A stretch of DNA of 64,000 bases. Source: CAZTPC01 sp964615565. GTDB taxonomy: Bacteria > Patescibacteriota > Saccharimonadia > Saccharimonadales > AWTP1-31. This document shows, piece by piece, positions 34,816 to 43,292 of this stretch. Below the pieces are notes generated by a model. That model worked only from the letters and a program-made list of their open reading frames with translations. It searched no databases and was not told the DNA's origin. Each line of letters begins with the position of its first letter. The stretch's first letter is position 1. Location: NCBI GenBank assembly GCA_964615565.1, contig CAZTPC010000001.1, positions 23,766-87,765 of the forward strand. Direction: 5' to 3'. The position numbers and the translations under genes were made by a program.

Positions 34816-35238
34816 ATGGCAGAGCTGAAAACCCAAAAGAACGATGCAAATGTTGGTGCCTTTATTGATGCCATTGAAGACCCAGCAAAACGAGCGGATA
34901 GCCATAAGTTAGTTGAGATATTTGAGGAAGTCACCGGTGACCCGGCAGTTATGTGGGGCACAAGCATTATTGGCTTTGGTCAGTATCACTACAAATACGA
35001 AAGTGGTCGAGAAGCGGGCTGGATGTTAGTTGGTTTTTCTCCACGCAAGGCTGCGTTCTCGTTGTATCTGACAACTGGCTTTGATATGGCACCAGAGCTT
35101 TTGGCTGGGCTTGGAAAACATAAAATAGGCAAAGGCTGTCTATATATAACTCGGCTTGGCGATGTAGACGAAAAGGTTCTTCGAAAACTTATTAGTTATA
35201 GCTATAAAGAGATGCAGAAGCGTTGGGCAACCGCTTAA
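34816..35238 (+). CDS. DUF1801 domain protein
   Basis: 140 residues with the DUF1801 pattern: IDAIEDPAKRADSHKLVEIFEEVTG, MWGTSIIGFGQYHYKYESG, WMLVGFSPRKAAFSLYLT, and a closing LGKHKIGKGCLYI. Function of the family is not established. The start follows GGAGG and AGAGGA purine tracts; an out-of-frame ATG seven bases earlier would encode only 19 residues. Possibly co-transcribed with the 44-residue frame upstream. Confidence 0.8.
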   Translation: MAELKTQKNDANVGAFIDAIEDPAKRADSHKLVEIFEEVTGDPAVMWGTSIIGFGQYHYKYESGREAGWMLVGFSPRKAAFSLYLTTGFDMAPELLAGLGKHKIGKGCLYITRLGDVDEKVLRKLISYSYKEMQKRWATA

Positions 35239-35272
35239 GCATCGTAATCGATTAGTTTGTTATAATCGGTTG

Positions 35273-35722
35273 ATGAATTCAGACCAGTCAAATTCCGAAC
35301 ACAAATCAAAATCCAAAAAAGTAACACTGACCTTTGATCGACGCGCCGGTATTGTAGTCTCGATTATAGTAAGTTTGTTGGCTGCATTTTGGCTAGGTAC
35401 GTTGTATGGCTCTCACAAAAACAAATCATCCTCAACCTTTGACACTCTCCGCGAGAAGGCAAAGACAACCAGTAACACTAGGTGGAATGGCGTAGGGACA
35501 GTAACAGAGGTATCCAACTCGACCATAACTATTAAGGAAAGTGTTGGCGGCACCAGAATGGCGGCTATCACTAAGAGTACTGAAATTCTTGATCGCAAGA
35601 ACAAAAAAATCAGTATAGACCAAATAAAGAAAGACCAACGTGTAATCGTTTCGGCCAACAAAGATGCAAAAGACGCCAACAAGCTGACGGCCACTCGTAT
35701 CCGCGTACTACAACAACTCTAA
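35273..35722 (+). CDS. single-pass membrane protein with OB-like outer domain (DUF5666-like)
   Basis: 149 residues. A polar head, one membrane helix near 25-46 (GIVVSIIVSLLAAFWLGTLYG), then an outer beta-rich domain: WNGVGTVTEVSNSTITIKES, a Lys-rich loop, and QRVIVSANKDAK, a pattern like DUF5666. TATAAT (35261-35266) ends six bases before this ATG, which settles the start over the TTG one codon earlier. Function unknown. Confidence 0.68.
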   Translation: MNSDQSNSEHKSKSKKVTLTFDRRAGIVVSIIVSLLAAFWLGTLYGSHKNKSSSTFDTLREKAKTTSNTRWNGVGTVTEVSNSTITIKESVGGTRMAAITKSTEILDRKNKKISIDQIKKDQRVIVSANKDAKDANKLTATRIRVLQQL

Positions 35723-35775
35723 AGAAACTGGTATAATCCCCTCTGTTAGCAGTCATTCCTTTTAGGGATAAGAGA

Positions 35776-35841
35776 AGCGAGCTCGCTCTTTAGGGTCGGC
35801 TTTGCCGACGAGCGATGAGAAAAACCGTAGGTTTGTCTCAT
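35776..35841. repeat. cluster of three palindromic hairpins before the CAU tRNA
   Basis: AGCGAGCTCGCT (35776-35787) is a perfect palindrome. GTCGGC-TTT-GCCGAC (35795-35809) is flanked by CGCTC (35784-35788) and GAGCG (35810-35814). ATGAGA (35815-35820) pairs with TCTCAT (35836-35841) around AAACC-GTA-GGTTT. The block lies between a TATAAT (35732-35737) and the tRNA, so it would be in the primary transcript. It looks like a small palindromic repeat element; other copies cannot be checked here. Confidence 0.5.
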
Positions 35842-35844
35842 ACT

Positions 35845-35920
35845 GGGGGTGTAGCTCAGTGGTTAGAGCAGAGGACTCATAATCCTTTGGTCGATGGTTC
35901 AAGTCCATCCACCCCCACCA
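35845..35920 (+). tRNA. tRNA with anticodon CAU (probably tRNA-Ile2, or elongator Met)
   Basis: Complete 76-base cloverleaf with encoded CCA: acceptor GGGGGTG/CACCCCC, D arm GCTC...GAGC, anticodon arm GAGGA-CTCATAA-TCCTT, T arm GATGG-TTCAAGT-CCATC. The anticodon is CAU. The D loop (AGTGGTTA) and variable/T-arm sequence are closer, from memory, to E. coli tRNA-Ile2 (lysidine-modified) than to elongator Met, but the sequence alone does not settle identity. The first base pair is G-C, so it is not the initiator. Confidence 0.92.
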
Positions 35921-35928
35921 CTAAATTT

Positions 35929-35957
35929 GCCGATCGTTTGATCGGCTATTTTTATTT
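35929..35957 (+). terminator. intrinsic terminator after the CAU tRNA
   Basis: GCCGATC (35929-35935), loop GTTT, GATCGGC (35940-35946), then TATTTTTATTT. It begins eight bases after the tRNA CCA. Confidence 0.85.
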
Positions 35958-36005
35958 GTAGTAGGATACAGCTGGTTACTTTGGCCTAGGTGATAGAATT
36001 ATCAT

Positions 36006-36536
36006 ATGACTAAACAGATACTTGTTATTGGTGGGAGTGTGCGCCAGGAAGAATCCAAAAGTAACTTTATAATTGATGTTATTGAAGAGATCAGTACAAA
36101 GTTGGGCAATGTCCCGACTATTTGGAAGCTGGGGTACAAGCCACTGCCGCTAGCAGAGCATAGTTGGCACAAAAACCCGAGCCTAAGTAACGATGCTACT
36201 GTTGAAGGTCTGGCTGCAGCAATCGCCGACGCCGAAGTAGTTGTCTTGGTTAGCCCAATCTACAATGGCTCGTATTCTGGTGCTCTTAAAAATGCGCTCG
36301 ATTGCATGCTTGGTGATGCCCTGGAAGGAAAACAGGTGGTGCTAGTTGGAGTAGGGTCAGGACCCACAGCTCTGTTACCATGTGTTCACCTTCAGGATGT
36401 TGCTCGAACCATGGGCGCAGAAGTTTATCGCCGATTTGCAGTTGTCACTAGTCATGATTTCGATTTTGAGCAAAAGTCAGTCGATGCCGCCATGACAACG
36501 AGGCTAACCGAAATTATCCAAGCCGTCAGCGTATAG
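36006..36536 (+). CDS. NAD(P)H-dependent FMN reductase family flavoprotein
   Basis: 176 residues with a flavodoxin-like fold: ILVIGGSVRQEESKSN (FMN phosphate loop), VVLVSPIYNGSYSGALKNALD (the family's P-x-YN motif), and VVLVGVGSGP. These enzymes reduce FMN, azo compounds or quinones. TAGAAT (35994-35999) ends six bases before the ATG. It stands alone after the tRNA terminator. A functional tie to the flavin-transfer operon 4 kb downstream is possible but unproven. Confidence 0.85.
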   Translation: MTKQILVIGGSVRQEESKSNFIIDVIEEISTKLGNVPTIWKLGYKPLPLAEHSWHKNPSLSNDATVEGLAAAIADAEVVVLVSPIYNGSYSGALKNALDCMLGDALEGKQVVLVGVGSGPTALLPCVHLQDVARTMGAEVYRRFAVVTSHDFDFEQKSVDAAMTTRLTEIIQAVSV

Positions 36537-36615
36537 CGCACGCCTCGGCAGCAAACTGATCACCCCATATAGATATATAGCATAAACAAGGCAAGTATGG
36601 TATAATATGTAAATT

Positions 36616-38058
36616 ATGCCTGTCGGTGAAGTAAGATCAACTCCTAGCCCGTACGAAGCCAAGCTGCCGCATGGTGAAAACTTGTTTCATGTCTATGCTG
36701 GAGTTGGTGCCGCAGCCTTTCGACTTGCGGAGACAAACGACATTGCGCAGAAGGCGCTAGGCGAGAGTCTGCTTGCAGATACTCGTGTAATGATGCCTGG
36801 TTCCAGAGTGTATCGAGCGGTAGAGGCTGCTTTTTCTATGCCCCATTCTCACGAGTCATACAGTGCTCAGTTTGATGCCGGAGTTGAACTCGGCGAAGCT
36901 ATTGTCGCATCGACAGACGATCCTCGTCAGCGTGTTGTGACCTTTTTGAACGCCTATTTCCAAGTAATAAAAGCTAGAATCGGAACGCAGGGCACGGCCA
37001 ATCTTGATAGTTATATAAACAGTATTAGCGATTTCTCGCGGGCTGTGGTGGTTACTTCGCTTCCGACTGATGAAGACTCGCTTGAGATGCTGGTAGGGCT
37101 CGAACAAGAGGTGAAAGAGCTTGCCGACAGAGACGACATGTTTGGCTTCTTCACCCTGCCAATGCTAGCAATTTGCCAGGAGACTCTGTACCGATCAGTA
37201 GCTAGTCATGTATTCAAAAGCGAAGTCGATCCAAATGCACCTCAACCCAGTGCTGAGGAAGTGGCCAGTACAATTGATATGGCACAGGAGATCATAGCTT
37301 CTAAGAGATACGAAGTAAAACCAGCTTATACCGAAGCCTCGACTGGTGGTTCATGGTTGTATTACGATGGGCCTTCTTTCTTTATCCCACGGCAAGATAA
37401 GACATTCAAGATCGATGTTCCCGCAGCTTTCATTTTGCACTCAGATAAGACTTCGTTCCAGACAACTAAGCTCCGTTTGTTGAATACAACACAGGGCAAA
37501 CAGTCTGGTCTAATTACCAAGGAGACTGCTGCTGAGATAGTCCCTAACTTTATGCTGTACTTACAGCCCAATGGATCACTCACTTTAGACGACCTAGGCC
37601 TAAGGGAACTACGCGCCGAGCTTAAAGATGACCGTGCCTACCTCCGCGCACTTGCGGAGATTACTGCTGGGTACTTCGACCTGACACGCTCAGCCAGCCA
37701 GGTTAGGGCTAGCGGTGTCCGAAACTTCTCGCAACTTACAAGTGATGAACGTGCAGACTACGACCCTGTGGTTGACTTGCTGTTACCTCGCAGCCGAGCA
37801 CTCCGTAACTCCGCAGGTGCTACCAAGGCCGAACAGCAAGAAGACGATAAGGAAGAGGCGGAGGCCAACCGGCGAACTATCCGAAAACACGAAGTTATAG
37901 CTCATCCTCGCATGCTACCTCCAGGCTATACGCCAAACCCAGAAGCACTTGCCCTTGCAGAAACATTAGGGATTAAGCTTGAGCCGGGCGAGACGCTGGT
38001 TAAGAAGCACAATCGCGGTAGTGGCAACGAAGTAGAAGGCCATAAAGTAGTCAGCTAG
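36616..38058 (+). CDS. hypothetical protein, 480 residues
   Basis: Large soluble protein without signal peptide, membrane helix or recognised domain. The N-terminal 240 residues are helical (ENLFHVYAGVGAAAFRLAET, VTFLNAYFQVIKARIG). The middle has a beta-rich stretch (GGSWLYYDGPSFFIPRQDKTFKIDVP). The last 80 residues are charged and probably disordered. TATAAT (36601-36606) ends nine bases before the ATG. Likely restricted to relatives of this organism; no function can be offered. Confidence 0.65.
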   Translation: MPVGEVRSTPSPYEAKLPHGENLFHVYAGVGAAAFRLAETNDIAQKALGESLLADTRVMMPGSRVYRAVEAAFSMPHSHESYSAQFDAGVELGEAIVASTDDPRQRVVTFLNAYFQVIKARIGTQGTANLDSYINSISDFSRAVVVTSLPTDEDSLEMLVGLEQEVKELADRDDMFGFFTLPMLAICQETLYRSVASHVFKSEVDPNAPQPSAEEVASTIDMAQEIIASKRYEVKPAYTEASTGGSWLYYDGPSFFIPRQDKTFKIDVPAAFILHSDKTSFQTTKLRLLNTTQGKQSGLITKETAAEIVPNFMLYLQPNGSLTLDDLGLRELRAELKDDRAYLRALAEITAGYFDLTRSASQVRASGVRNFSQLTSDERADYDPVVDLLLPRSRALRNSAGATKAEQQEDDKEEAEANRRTIRKHEVIAHPRMLPPGYTPNPEALALAETLGIKLEPGETLVKKHNRGSGNEVEGHKVVS

Positions 38059-38084
38059 CCTTTACATCTAGTAAACTAGAAGTA

Positions 38085-39824
38085 ATGGAAAACATCGTAA
38101 AGTCGTTGCGGTTACTGCGTCCGCTTAGATCACTAATTATTGCCAATGTTGTTATTGCGGCGATTGTTGGTGCATTGAATGCATTCTTGCCATTATCCAT
38201 TAAACTCATCCTTGATCAACTCATCAAAGCACTGGCTAACGGCGCAGAGCAGTTGACGCTTAGCCAGATCATAGTCGGGCCGCTGTTGCTTTGGTTAGTA
38301 CTACGAGCGGTGTTGATTCTTGCAGAGTATATCCATGAGCTAGTTTGGGACAGGCTTATGCCACGGGCTATTGCTACCTTGCGCGAAGCAACATGGGTTG
38401 GTGCACTCAATCTTTCACTTGATCATTACGAGAAGATACGCGTAGGAGAGATCACCCACCTTACTATTACAGCCCCGATTGAGTTTGTACCAGATTTCTT
38501 ACGAGAGATGAGTGAGGTTATTCTACCTAAGGTTACTTCGATCATAATCGCCTTGTTCTTGATATCGAAAGTATCTATGCCAGCAGCTATCATTACGTTT
38601 ATTGCGTTCTCGATATTGCTAGTTATCAACTATCGCAAGTTCAAAATAACCAAGCCAATGCGGAGAGTACGCAATGAGCACCTCAAGGAGCTCACAGGCT
38701 ATATGAACGAAGGCTACTCGTTAGTACGTCACTTGTACGCCATGGGTTCGCTGCAAGCTCGCACTACGTATGCTAGGAAGAAGTCTGGTGATATTATCGC
38801 CACCGCCGACATGTTGCACGGGGTCGAAAGGCGTTACAACATCATCTTTGGAGCCATTAACTTAGCAGTGTTCTTCTCGGTCTTCTTGTTGGTTATAGAC
38901 CAGATTATCAAAGGGAACCAGTCGCCTGCAGTTATCCCGTTGATCGCAGTGTATTTAAACTTATTTACCGAGTCAGTGGTCGCCTTTAGCCGATCGCTCG
39001 GTAAGGCGGCAGATGTAGAAGCAACGCAGCGGCAGGTGCATGAGTTGTTAGCCAAAGAGTCGACAATTACCGACAAACCGAATGCACTCGGCTTAGAATC
39101 AATCGAGACAATCGAGTTCAAAAATGTCAACTTTTCATACCAAAAGAACGAAGCTCTAAAGGACGTTAGCTTTACGGTAGAGAAGGGGCAGAAGCTGGCG
39201 CTGATTGGAATGAGCGGTGCTGGTAAAACGACCATTACCAAACTACTCCTGCGCTTTTATGATGTAGACAGTGGGCAACTGCTGATCAATGGCCGTGATA
39301 TTAAAGAGTATAAGCAACTCGATGTACGACGCTGCTTTGGCACTGTACTACAAGACGTGGCCCTGTTTAACGATACAGTAGAAGAAAACATTCGTATGGT
39401 TAGACCAGAAGCTGGCGACAACGAAGTCGCCAAAGCAGCAAAACTTGCACATGCTACTGAGTTTATCGAGTCACTACCTGACGGCTACAAGACTATGGTT
39501 GGTGAGCGAGGCATAAAATTAAGCGGCGGGCAGCAACAGCGTATAGCAATTGCCCGGGCTATCCTGCGTAAGCCATCAGCCGTTATTCTAGACGAAGCAA
39601 CAAGTGCCCTAGATACGGAGAGTGAACGAGCAGTTCAGTCCGGAATCAAAGAGTTGCTCGAAGACAAGCTGAGTGTTGTCATAGCGCACCGGCTTAGTAC
39701 TATCCGCGACGCTGATATTATCATCGTTTTAGATAAGGGCAAGGTTATAGAGGCTGACAACCACAAGGGTCTTCTCAAGCGTCAAGGCTACTACGCCAAA
39801 CTCCTCAAGCTCCAATCGACATAG
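38085..39824 (+). CDS. ABC transporter, fused permease/ATPase (exporter type)
   Basis: 579 residues. The N-terminal half is an exporter-type membrane domain with about six helices (start SLRLLRPLRSLIIANVV). The C-terminal half is an ATPase: Walker A MSGAGKTT, Q-loop VLQDVALF, signature LSGGQQQR, Walker B AVILDEATSALD, switch IAHRLST. This MsbA/LmrA-like half-transporter would work as a homodimer exporting lipids, peptides or drugs. TAAACT (38072-38077) lies seven bases before the ATG. Confidence 0.92.
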   Translation: MENIVKSLRLLRPLRSLIIANVVIAAIVGALNAFLPLSIKLILDQLIKALANGAEQLTLSQIIVGPLLLWLVLRAVLILAEYIHELVWDRLMPRAIATLREATWVGALNLSLDHYEKIRVGEITHLTITAPIEFVPDFLREMSEVILPKVTSIIIALFLISKVSMPAAIITFIAFSILLVINYRKFKITKPMRRVRNEHLKELTGYMNEGYSLVRHLYAMGSLQARTTYARKKSGDIIATADMLHGVERRYNIIFGAINLAVFFSVFLLVIDQIIKGNQSPAVIPLIAVYLNLFTESVVAFSRSLGKAADVEATQRQVHELLAKESTITDKPNALGLESIETIEFKNVNFSYQKNEALKDVSFTVEKGQKLALIGMSGAGKTTITKLLLRFYDVDSGQLLINGRDIKEYKQLDVRRCFGTVLQDVALFNDTVEENIRMVRPEAGDNEVAKAAKLAHATEFIESLPDGYKTMVGERGIKLSGGQQQRIAIARAILRKPSAVILDEATSALDTESERAVQSGIKELLEDKLSVVIAHRLSTIRDADIIIVLDKGKVIEADNHKGLLKRQGYYAKLLKLQST

Positions 39825-39869
39825 TCATTCCGAACCTAGTTAAGCGTAAGGGTGTTATATAATACAGAT

Positions 39870-40313
39870 GTGCAAGAAAAACTAAAACAAATTCTTGATC
39901 ATCCGTATGCCAGCATGCTCAACGACACGCGTGTACTTGGGCTGCTTGGTTTTGGTTTTATCGCGATCCTGGTAACTTGGAGCGGGATCAAATCTATCGA
40001 AACAAACTACCAACTGCAAAAACAGATCTCCCAACTACAGCAAGAGAACTCAGTGTCTAAGCTTGAGAACTCTAACCAAAAACTGCGAAATGAATACTAC
40101 AAGACAGACACATTCCTAGAGCTTGCAGCGCGCCGGCAGTTTGGCAAAGCAGCTCCGGGCGAAACGCTCTATTTAGTTCCTAAGAAGGTTGCGTTGGCAC
40201 ACACAGTTGCTATTGCTCAGCCCGCTGCTCCTAAGACAGAGGCAGATAGTCGGCCAACTTGGGAGAAGAACCTAGAGGCTTGGGTTAATTTCTTCCTACA
40301 CCGCCAGAAGTGA
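39870..40313 (+). CDS. ftsB: DivIC/FtsB-type septum formation protein
   Basis: 147 residues: short cytoplasmic N-terminus, one membrane helix near 24-40, a coiled coil rich in Gln, Glu and Asn (QLQKQISQLQQENSVSKLE), and the DivIC ending ELAARRQFGKAAPGETLYLVP. Bridges FtsL and FtsQ in the divisome. The extra C-terminal 40 residues are unusual. The start is a GTG at 39870: TATAAT (39858-39863) ends six bases before it. An ATG two bases earlier is out of frame and a GTG at 39852 would lie in the promoter. Confidence 0.82.
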   Translation: MQEKLKQILDHPYASMLNDTRVLGLLGFGFIAILVTWSGIKSIETNYQLQKQISQLQQENSVSKLENSNQKLRNEYYKTDTFLELAARRQFGKAAPGETLYLVPKKVALAHTVAIAQPAAPKTEADSRPTWEKNLEAWVNFFLHRQK

Positions 40314-40323
40314 ACGGTCATAT

Positions 40324-41856
40324 TTAGTATCCAGAGAAATAATCCGTACGAATATGATCACGTGGGATACCCATGGAGCGCAGGGTTCGCTTGTTAGCAA
40401 TCACCATTCCATTTGGCCCAGATATATAATACTGACGTTTGTCATAATCAAGTACGTGCTGTTTAATCATGTCCGCAGTAATAAACCCAACTTCGCCGCT
40501 CCAGCTCTTTGGAACTTCTTCGCCAGGAGTAGGGCTTAGTACATACACAACTTTCAGCCCGTATTCTTTAGCATCATTCAATACGTTTTTGTAGACAATT
40601 TGCTTGGGGTCGCTCACCGCGTAGAATAGCACTATGTTGCGAGACTGACGGTTGTCTATTAGGTACTTCAACATACTGCGGTAAGGCGTAATGCCAATGC
40701 CGCCGGCAATAAATACCATGCGAACTTTTTCATCGATTGGCAGAAGAAAATCGCCAGCCAGATTATTGGCAGTCACGATGGTACCCTTGGGCAAGACAGC
40801 CAGGGTACTTTTGAATGCACTACCTTTCTGGGCATGCTTAACACCAAATAAAACTGTGTCCTCAGTTGGTGATGATGCGATAGTGAATGTTCGCCGATTA
40901 CCAAGTGAGTCGGACTTTTTAAGAGGGAGGGTCAGTTCTAGATATTGTCCAGGCTTATAGTCTAGTGGAGATTCAGGCTTGAACGAATATTCGTACACTG
41001 TCCGACCGATCTCCTCGCGCGAGACAAGTTTGAGTGGTTGTCGTCCGCGGGGTGCCGCAAGTAGCAAAAATAGGTTACCAAGTATTAGACTGAGCTCTGG
41101 TGTCATAGACAGGCTGCCGATATGCAACCCGGATCCAAATAATGCACCCACAATAGCGCCATGGGCAATCTGCTGATATCGTCGGGGCGGAGTGGTAACT
41201 GGCTCGGTTAGCATAAAACCGCCAAAGAACAGGATAGGGAACGACAATAAGCTTAATCGTATAGCTTCAACAATGCCATTGTCTGACCTTAGAACTATAA
41301 GTAGCATAGCCATGCCAGCAAAACTGAGGAACATTGGGAATCGGTGAATTTTACGCAGTTCAAGAACTGCCAGTATGGCAACAAATATAAACATACTGCT
41401 GCTGCCAATCCACCAACGAGTGTGGAGTAGTCCAGTTAGTCCAATAACCAGGGCGCCAAAGGCAGCCGGGTTGAAGAGGTGCCGTTGTCGTTTCGTAATT
41501 AAATATTTTGAAGCTATCGCAATAAGACCCGCAAGACCAAGTGCTATACCTTCGCGAATGTTACGCGGTGGTTGGAATATAAAGTACAACAGCAGCGCGG
41601 TAATGTTGCTTGATTCGTTATTGCTGACTGCACCATATAGTTTTGCCAAGATGTAGTTTGAGCCAATGCATACACCAATTAGGATAGAGATGCTTACAAG
41701 TGGACGAACGGGGCCATACGGCAGTACACCGGTAATACTGAATAGTAATGAGATTGCAAAGAGTGCACGAAGCCCCCATAGCAAGAGGCGGTACATGGTG
41801 ACTTTATTAACAAAGTCGTCTATAGCATTTTGAATGGTGTGTAACACTTGTTTCAT
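40324..41856 (-). CDS. NqrB/RnfD-like membrane domain fused to ferredoxin-NAD(P)+ reductase domain
   Basis: 510 residues. The N-terminal ~290 form 8-10 helices with NqrB/RnfD features: LFNPAAFGALVIG and GGFMLTEPVTTPPRRYQQIAHGAIVGALFG. The C-terminal ~215 form a flavoprotein reductase: YKPGQYLELTLP, NRRTFTIASSP (FAD), MVFIAGGIGITPYRSML (NAD), YYISGPNGMV. No 2Fe-2S cysteines. I see no S/T-GA-T flavinylation motif in the membrane part. It likely passes electrons from NAD(P)H across the membrane to the FMN-binding partner. The ATG overlaps the apbE stop (ATGA). Confidence 0.85.
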   Translation of the reverse strand: MKQVLHTIQNAIDDFVNKVTMYRLLLWGLRALFAISLLFSITGVLPYGPVRPLVSISILIGVCIGSNYILAKLYGAVSNNESSNITALLLYFIFQPPRNIREGIALGLAGLIAIASKYLITKRQRHLFNPAAFGALVIGLTGLLHTRWWIGSSSMFIFVAILAVLELRKIHRFPMFLSFAGMAMLLIVLRSDNGIVEAIRLSLLSFPILFFGGFMLTEPVTTPPRRYQQIAHGAIVGALFGSGLHIGSLSMTPELSLILGNLFLLLAAPRGRQPLKLVSREEIGRTVYEYSFKPESPLDYKPGQYLELTLPLKKSDSLGNRRTFTIASSPTEDTVLFGVKHAQKGSAFKSTLAVLPKGTIVTANNLAGDFLLPIDEKVRMVFIAGGIGITPYRSMLKYLIDNRQSRNIVLFYAVSDPKQIVYKNVLNDAKEYGLKVVYVLSPTPGEEVPKSWSGEVGFITADMIKQHVLDYDKRQYYISGPNGMVIANKRTLRSMGIPRDHIRTDYFSGY

Positions 41857-42755
41857 GATGCTAACATTCGGCCAGGAAAATTGTCCGAAGTCCTTATGCT
41901 ATTATCCGACATTTGCATAACATACTCAAATTCGAATTCTTTTTGTAGACGTGAGGGCGGTGTAAAAAATAATGCAGTAGATAGTCCATCGGCTAGCATG
42001 GTTGTTTTTGCGACTACACAGGTTGCTGTAACAGTTTCGGTAGAGCGAAGGGTAGACGGGTTAATAATGTGGTGAAATTCGCCCCACTTACGACGGCTCC
42101 CTGCTGAAGCGCATAGACTTTGATTTGATAGTTCGGCAATCCCAATGGCAGTGCCGAGCTGTTCTGGGTCTTCTAGCCCAACAGGGGTGGAACTTCTTAG
42201 AGTAGGGGAGGCAACACGAATATCTCCCCCGGCATCGATTAGATATGTGGTAATCCCCTGATCTTGGATGAGTTCTGCAATTTGATCAACCAAATATCCT
42301 TTGCCAATAGCCCCAAAGTCTAACAAGCATTCATACTTAACATGTAAAGTATTGTCTGTAAGTTCGACTGTCTCTGGTAATTCTGGTATCGGTCGCAACT
42401 TTGTTGGTTTCAGGCTGTACATAGAATCGTACCCTGCTCTTTCCATTGCATCGCCAATTAATGGCGTTACTAATCCGTTAGTTATTTTGTATAGCTGCTC
42501 ATACATATCTAGCATTGGTGCGAGATCGGCTGGTGCTGTATAGTCGCCAGGTTTGCGCACGCTCCAGACCCACGAATCGGCGCGGAAGCGGGAATAGGTA
42601 CGGTCGAATTCACTAATGTGAACGGCGATAAGCTCTGCGATCATTGGAGCTAATTCTTGGTGGGCTTCGAATTCGATATTCCAGATCGTACCAATAGCCT
42701 CAAAGTCGAGACGGATAGGCGACGTTTTAGCTTTGAGCTTGGTTTCGGATGGCAT
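41853..42755 (-). CDS. apbE: FAD:protein FMN transferase (ApbE)
   Basis: Transfers FMN from FAD onto Ser/Thr of target proteins outside the membrane. 300 residues with ApbE hallmarks: FDRTYSRFRADSWVW, LDFGAIGKGYLVDQ, LIDAGGDIRV, SAGSRRKWGEFHHIINPST, and ADGLSTALF with the metal-binding Asp. No signal peptide is obvious at this start, which overlaps the preceding gene by 29 bases. If the start is right the enzyme acts inside or is exported another way. Its target is almost certainly the FMN-binding protein encoded just upstream. Confidence 0.92.
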   Translation of the reverse strand: MPSETKLKAKTSPIRLDFEAIGTIWNIEFEAHQELAPMIAELIAVHISEFDRTYSRFRADSWVWSVRKPGDYTAPADLAPMLDMYEQLYKITNGLVTPLIGDAMERAGYDSMYSLKPTKLRPIPELPETVELTDNTLHVKYECLLDFGAIGKGYLVDQIAELIQDQGITTYLIDAGGDIRVASPTLRSSTPVGLEDPEQLGTAIGIAELSNQSLCASAGSRRKWGEFHHIINPSTLRSTETVTATCVVAKTTMLADGLSTALFFTPPSRLQKEFEFEYVMQMSDNSIRTSDNFPGRMLAS

Positions 42756-43239
42756 CGAGTGCGTTGTTAAAGCCTCTAGTGGTCAGTGATGCACCGGCGA
42801 TTCGCGAAAGTCGAAGCGTTGCTACTGACTTGCCCGAAACTGATTCTTCATACTGATCTTTAAAGTCTTGCAGGTATTCTTTAGATTCACGAGATGTTAC
42901 ATCGCCAGTTACAGAACTGCTAGAGATTGCACCATTGCTAATGGTTATTGTTACCGTGATCTCTTCGTTTCCACCAGGAGTACTAAAGTCGCCCTTGGCT
43001 GTATAGGTTCCGTCTTTGTATGTGCCACTCGATGAGCTGCCAGTAGACGACGTGTCGGCAGTGCTGTTGTTCGAAGTATCCGAAGTCGATGAAGACGAAG
43101 AATCTGCTGTAGAGCTTGAACCCATAGAATCCGTGGTAGAGTCCTTGGGTTTTAGAAATATTGTACCGGCGATAATCATGCCGATAATCACGACGGCTAC
43201 GATTCCGACTACAGCGTTATTTTTTGATCCTTGCTTCAT
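42727..43239 (-). CDS. membrane-anchored FMN-binding domain protein
   Basis: 170 residues: membrane helix near 10-28, a Ser/Thr/Asp-rich linker of about 45 residues, and an FMN-binding domain of the RnfG/NqrC type (YKDGTYTAKGDFSTPGG, ITVTITISNGAISSSSV). The flavinylation motif is AGASLTT (148-154), fitting the S/T-GA-S/T pattern with Ser151 as the likely FMN attachment site. The ATG follows AAGGAG by five to six bases. It should sit outside the cell as the electron acceptor of the operon. Confidence 0.85.
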   Translation of the reverse strand: MKQGSKNNAVVGIVAVVIIGMIIAGTIFLKPKDSTTDSMGSSSTADSSSSSTSDTSNNSTADTSSTGSSSSGTYKDGTYTAKGDFSTPGGNEEITVTITISNGAISSSSVTGDVTSRESKEYLQDFKDQYEESVSGKSVATLRLSRIAGASLTTRGFNNALDAIRNQAQS

Positions 43240-43292
43240 TGATTCTCCTTAGTTCTAACAGTATATCAAGTAGCTGATGGTTTACTGAGTAA

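Noticed and set aside
34617..34967. 116-codon minus-strand frame
   Set aside because: It overlaps the start of the conserved DUF1801 gene in antisense and has no ribosome site or -10 element.
40324..43239. Complete Rnf or Na+-NQR complex
   Set aside because: Only RnfD/NqrB-like, FMN-binding and reductase functions are present. No RnfA/B/C/E-type subunits or ferredoxin-like clusters are seen.
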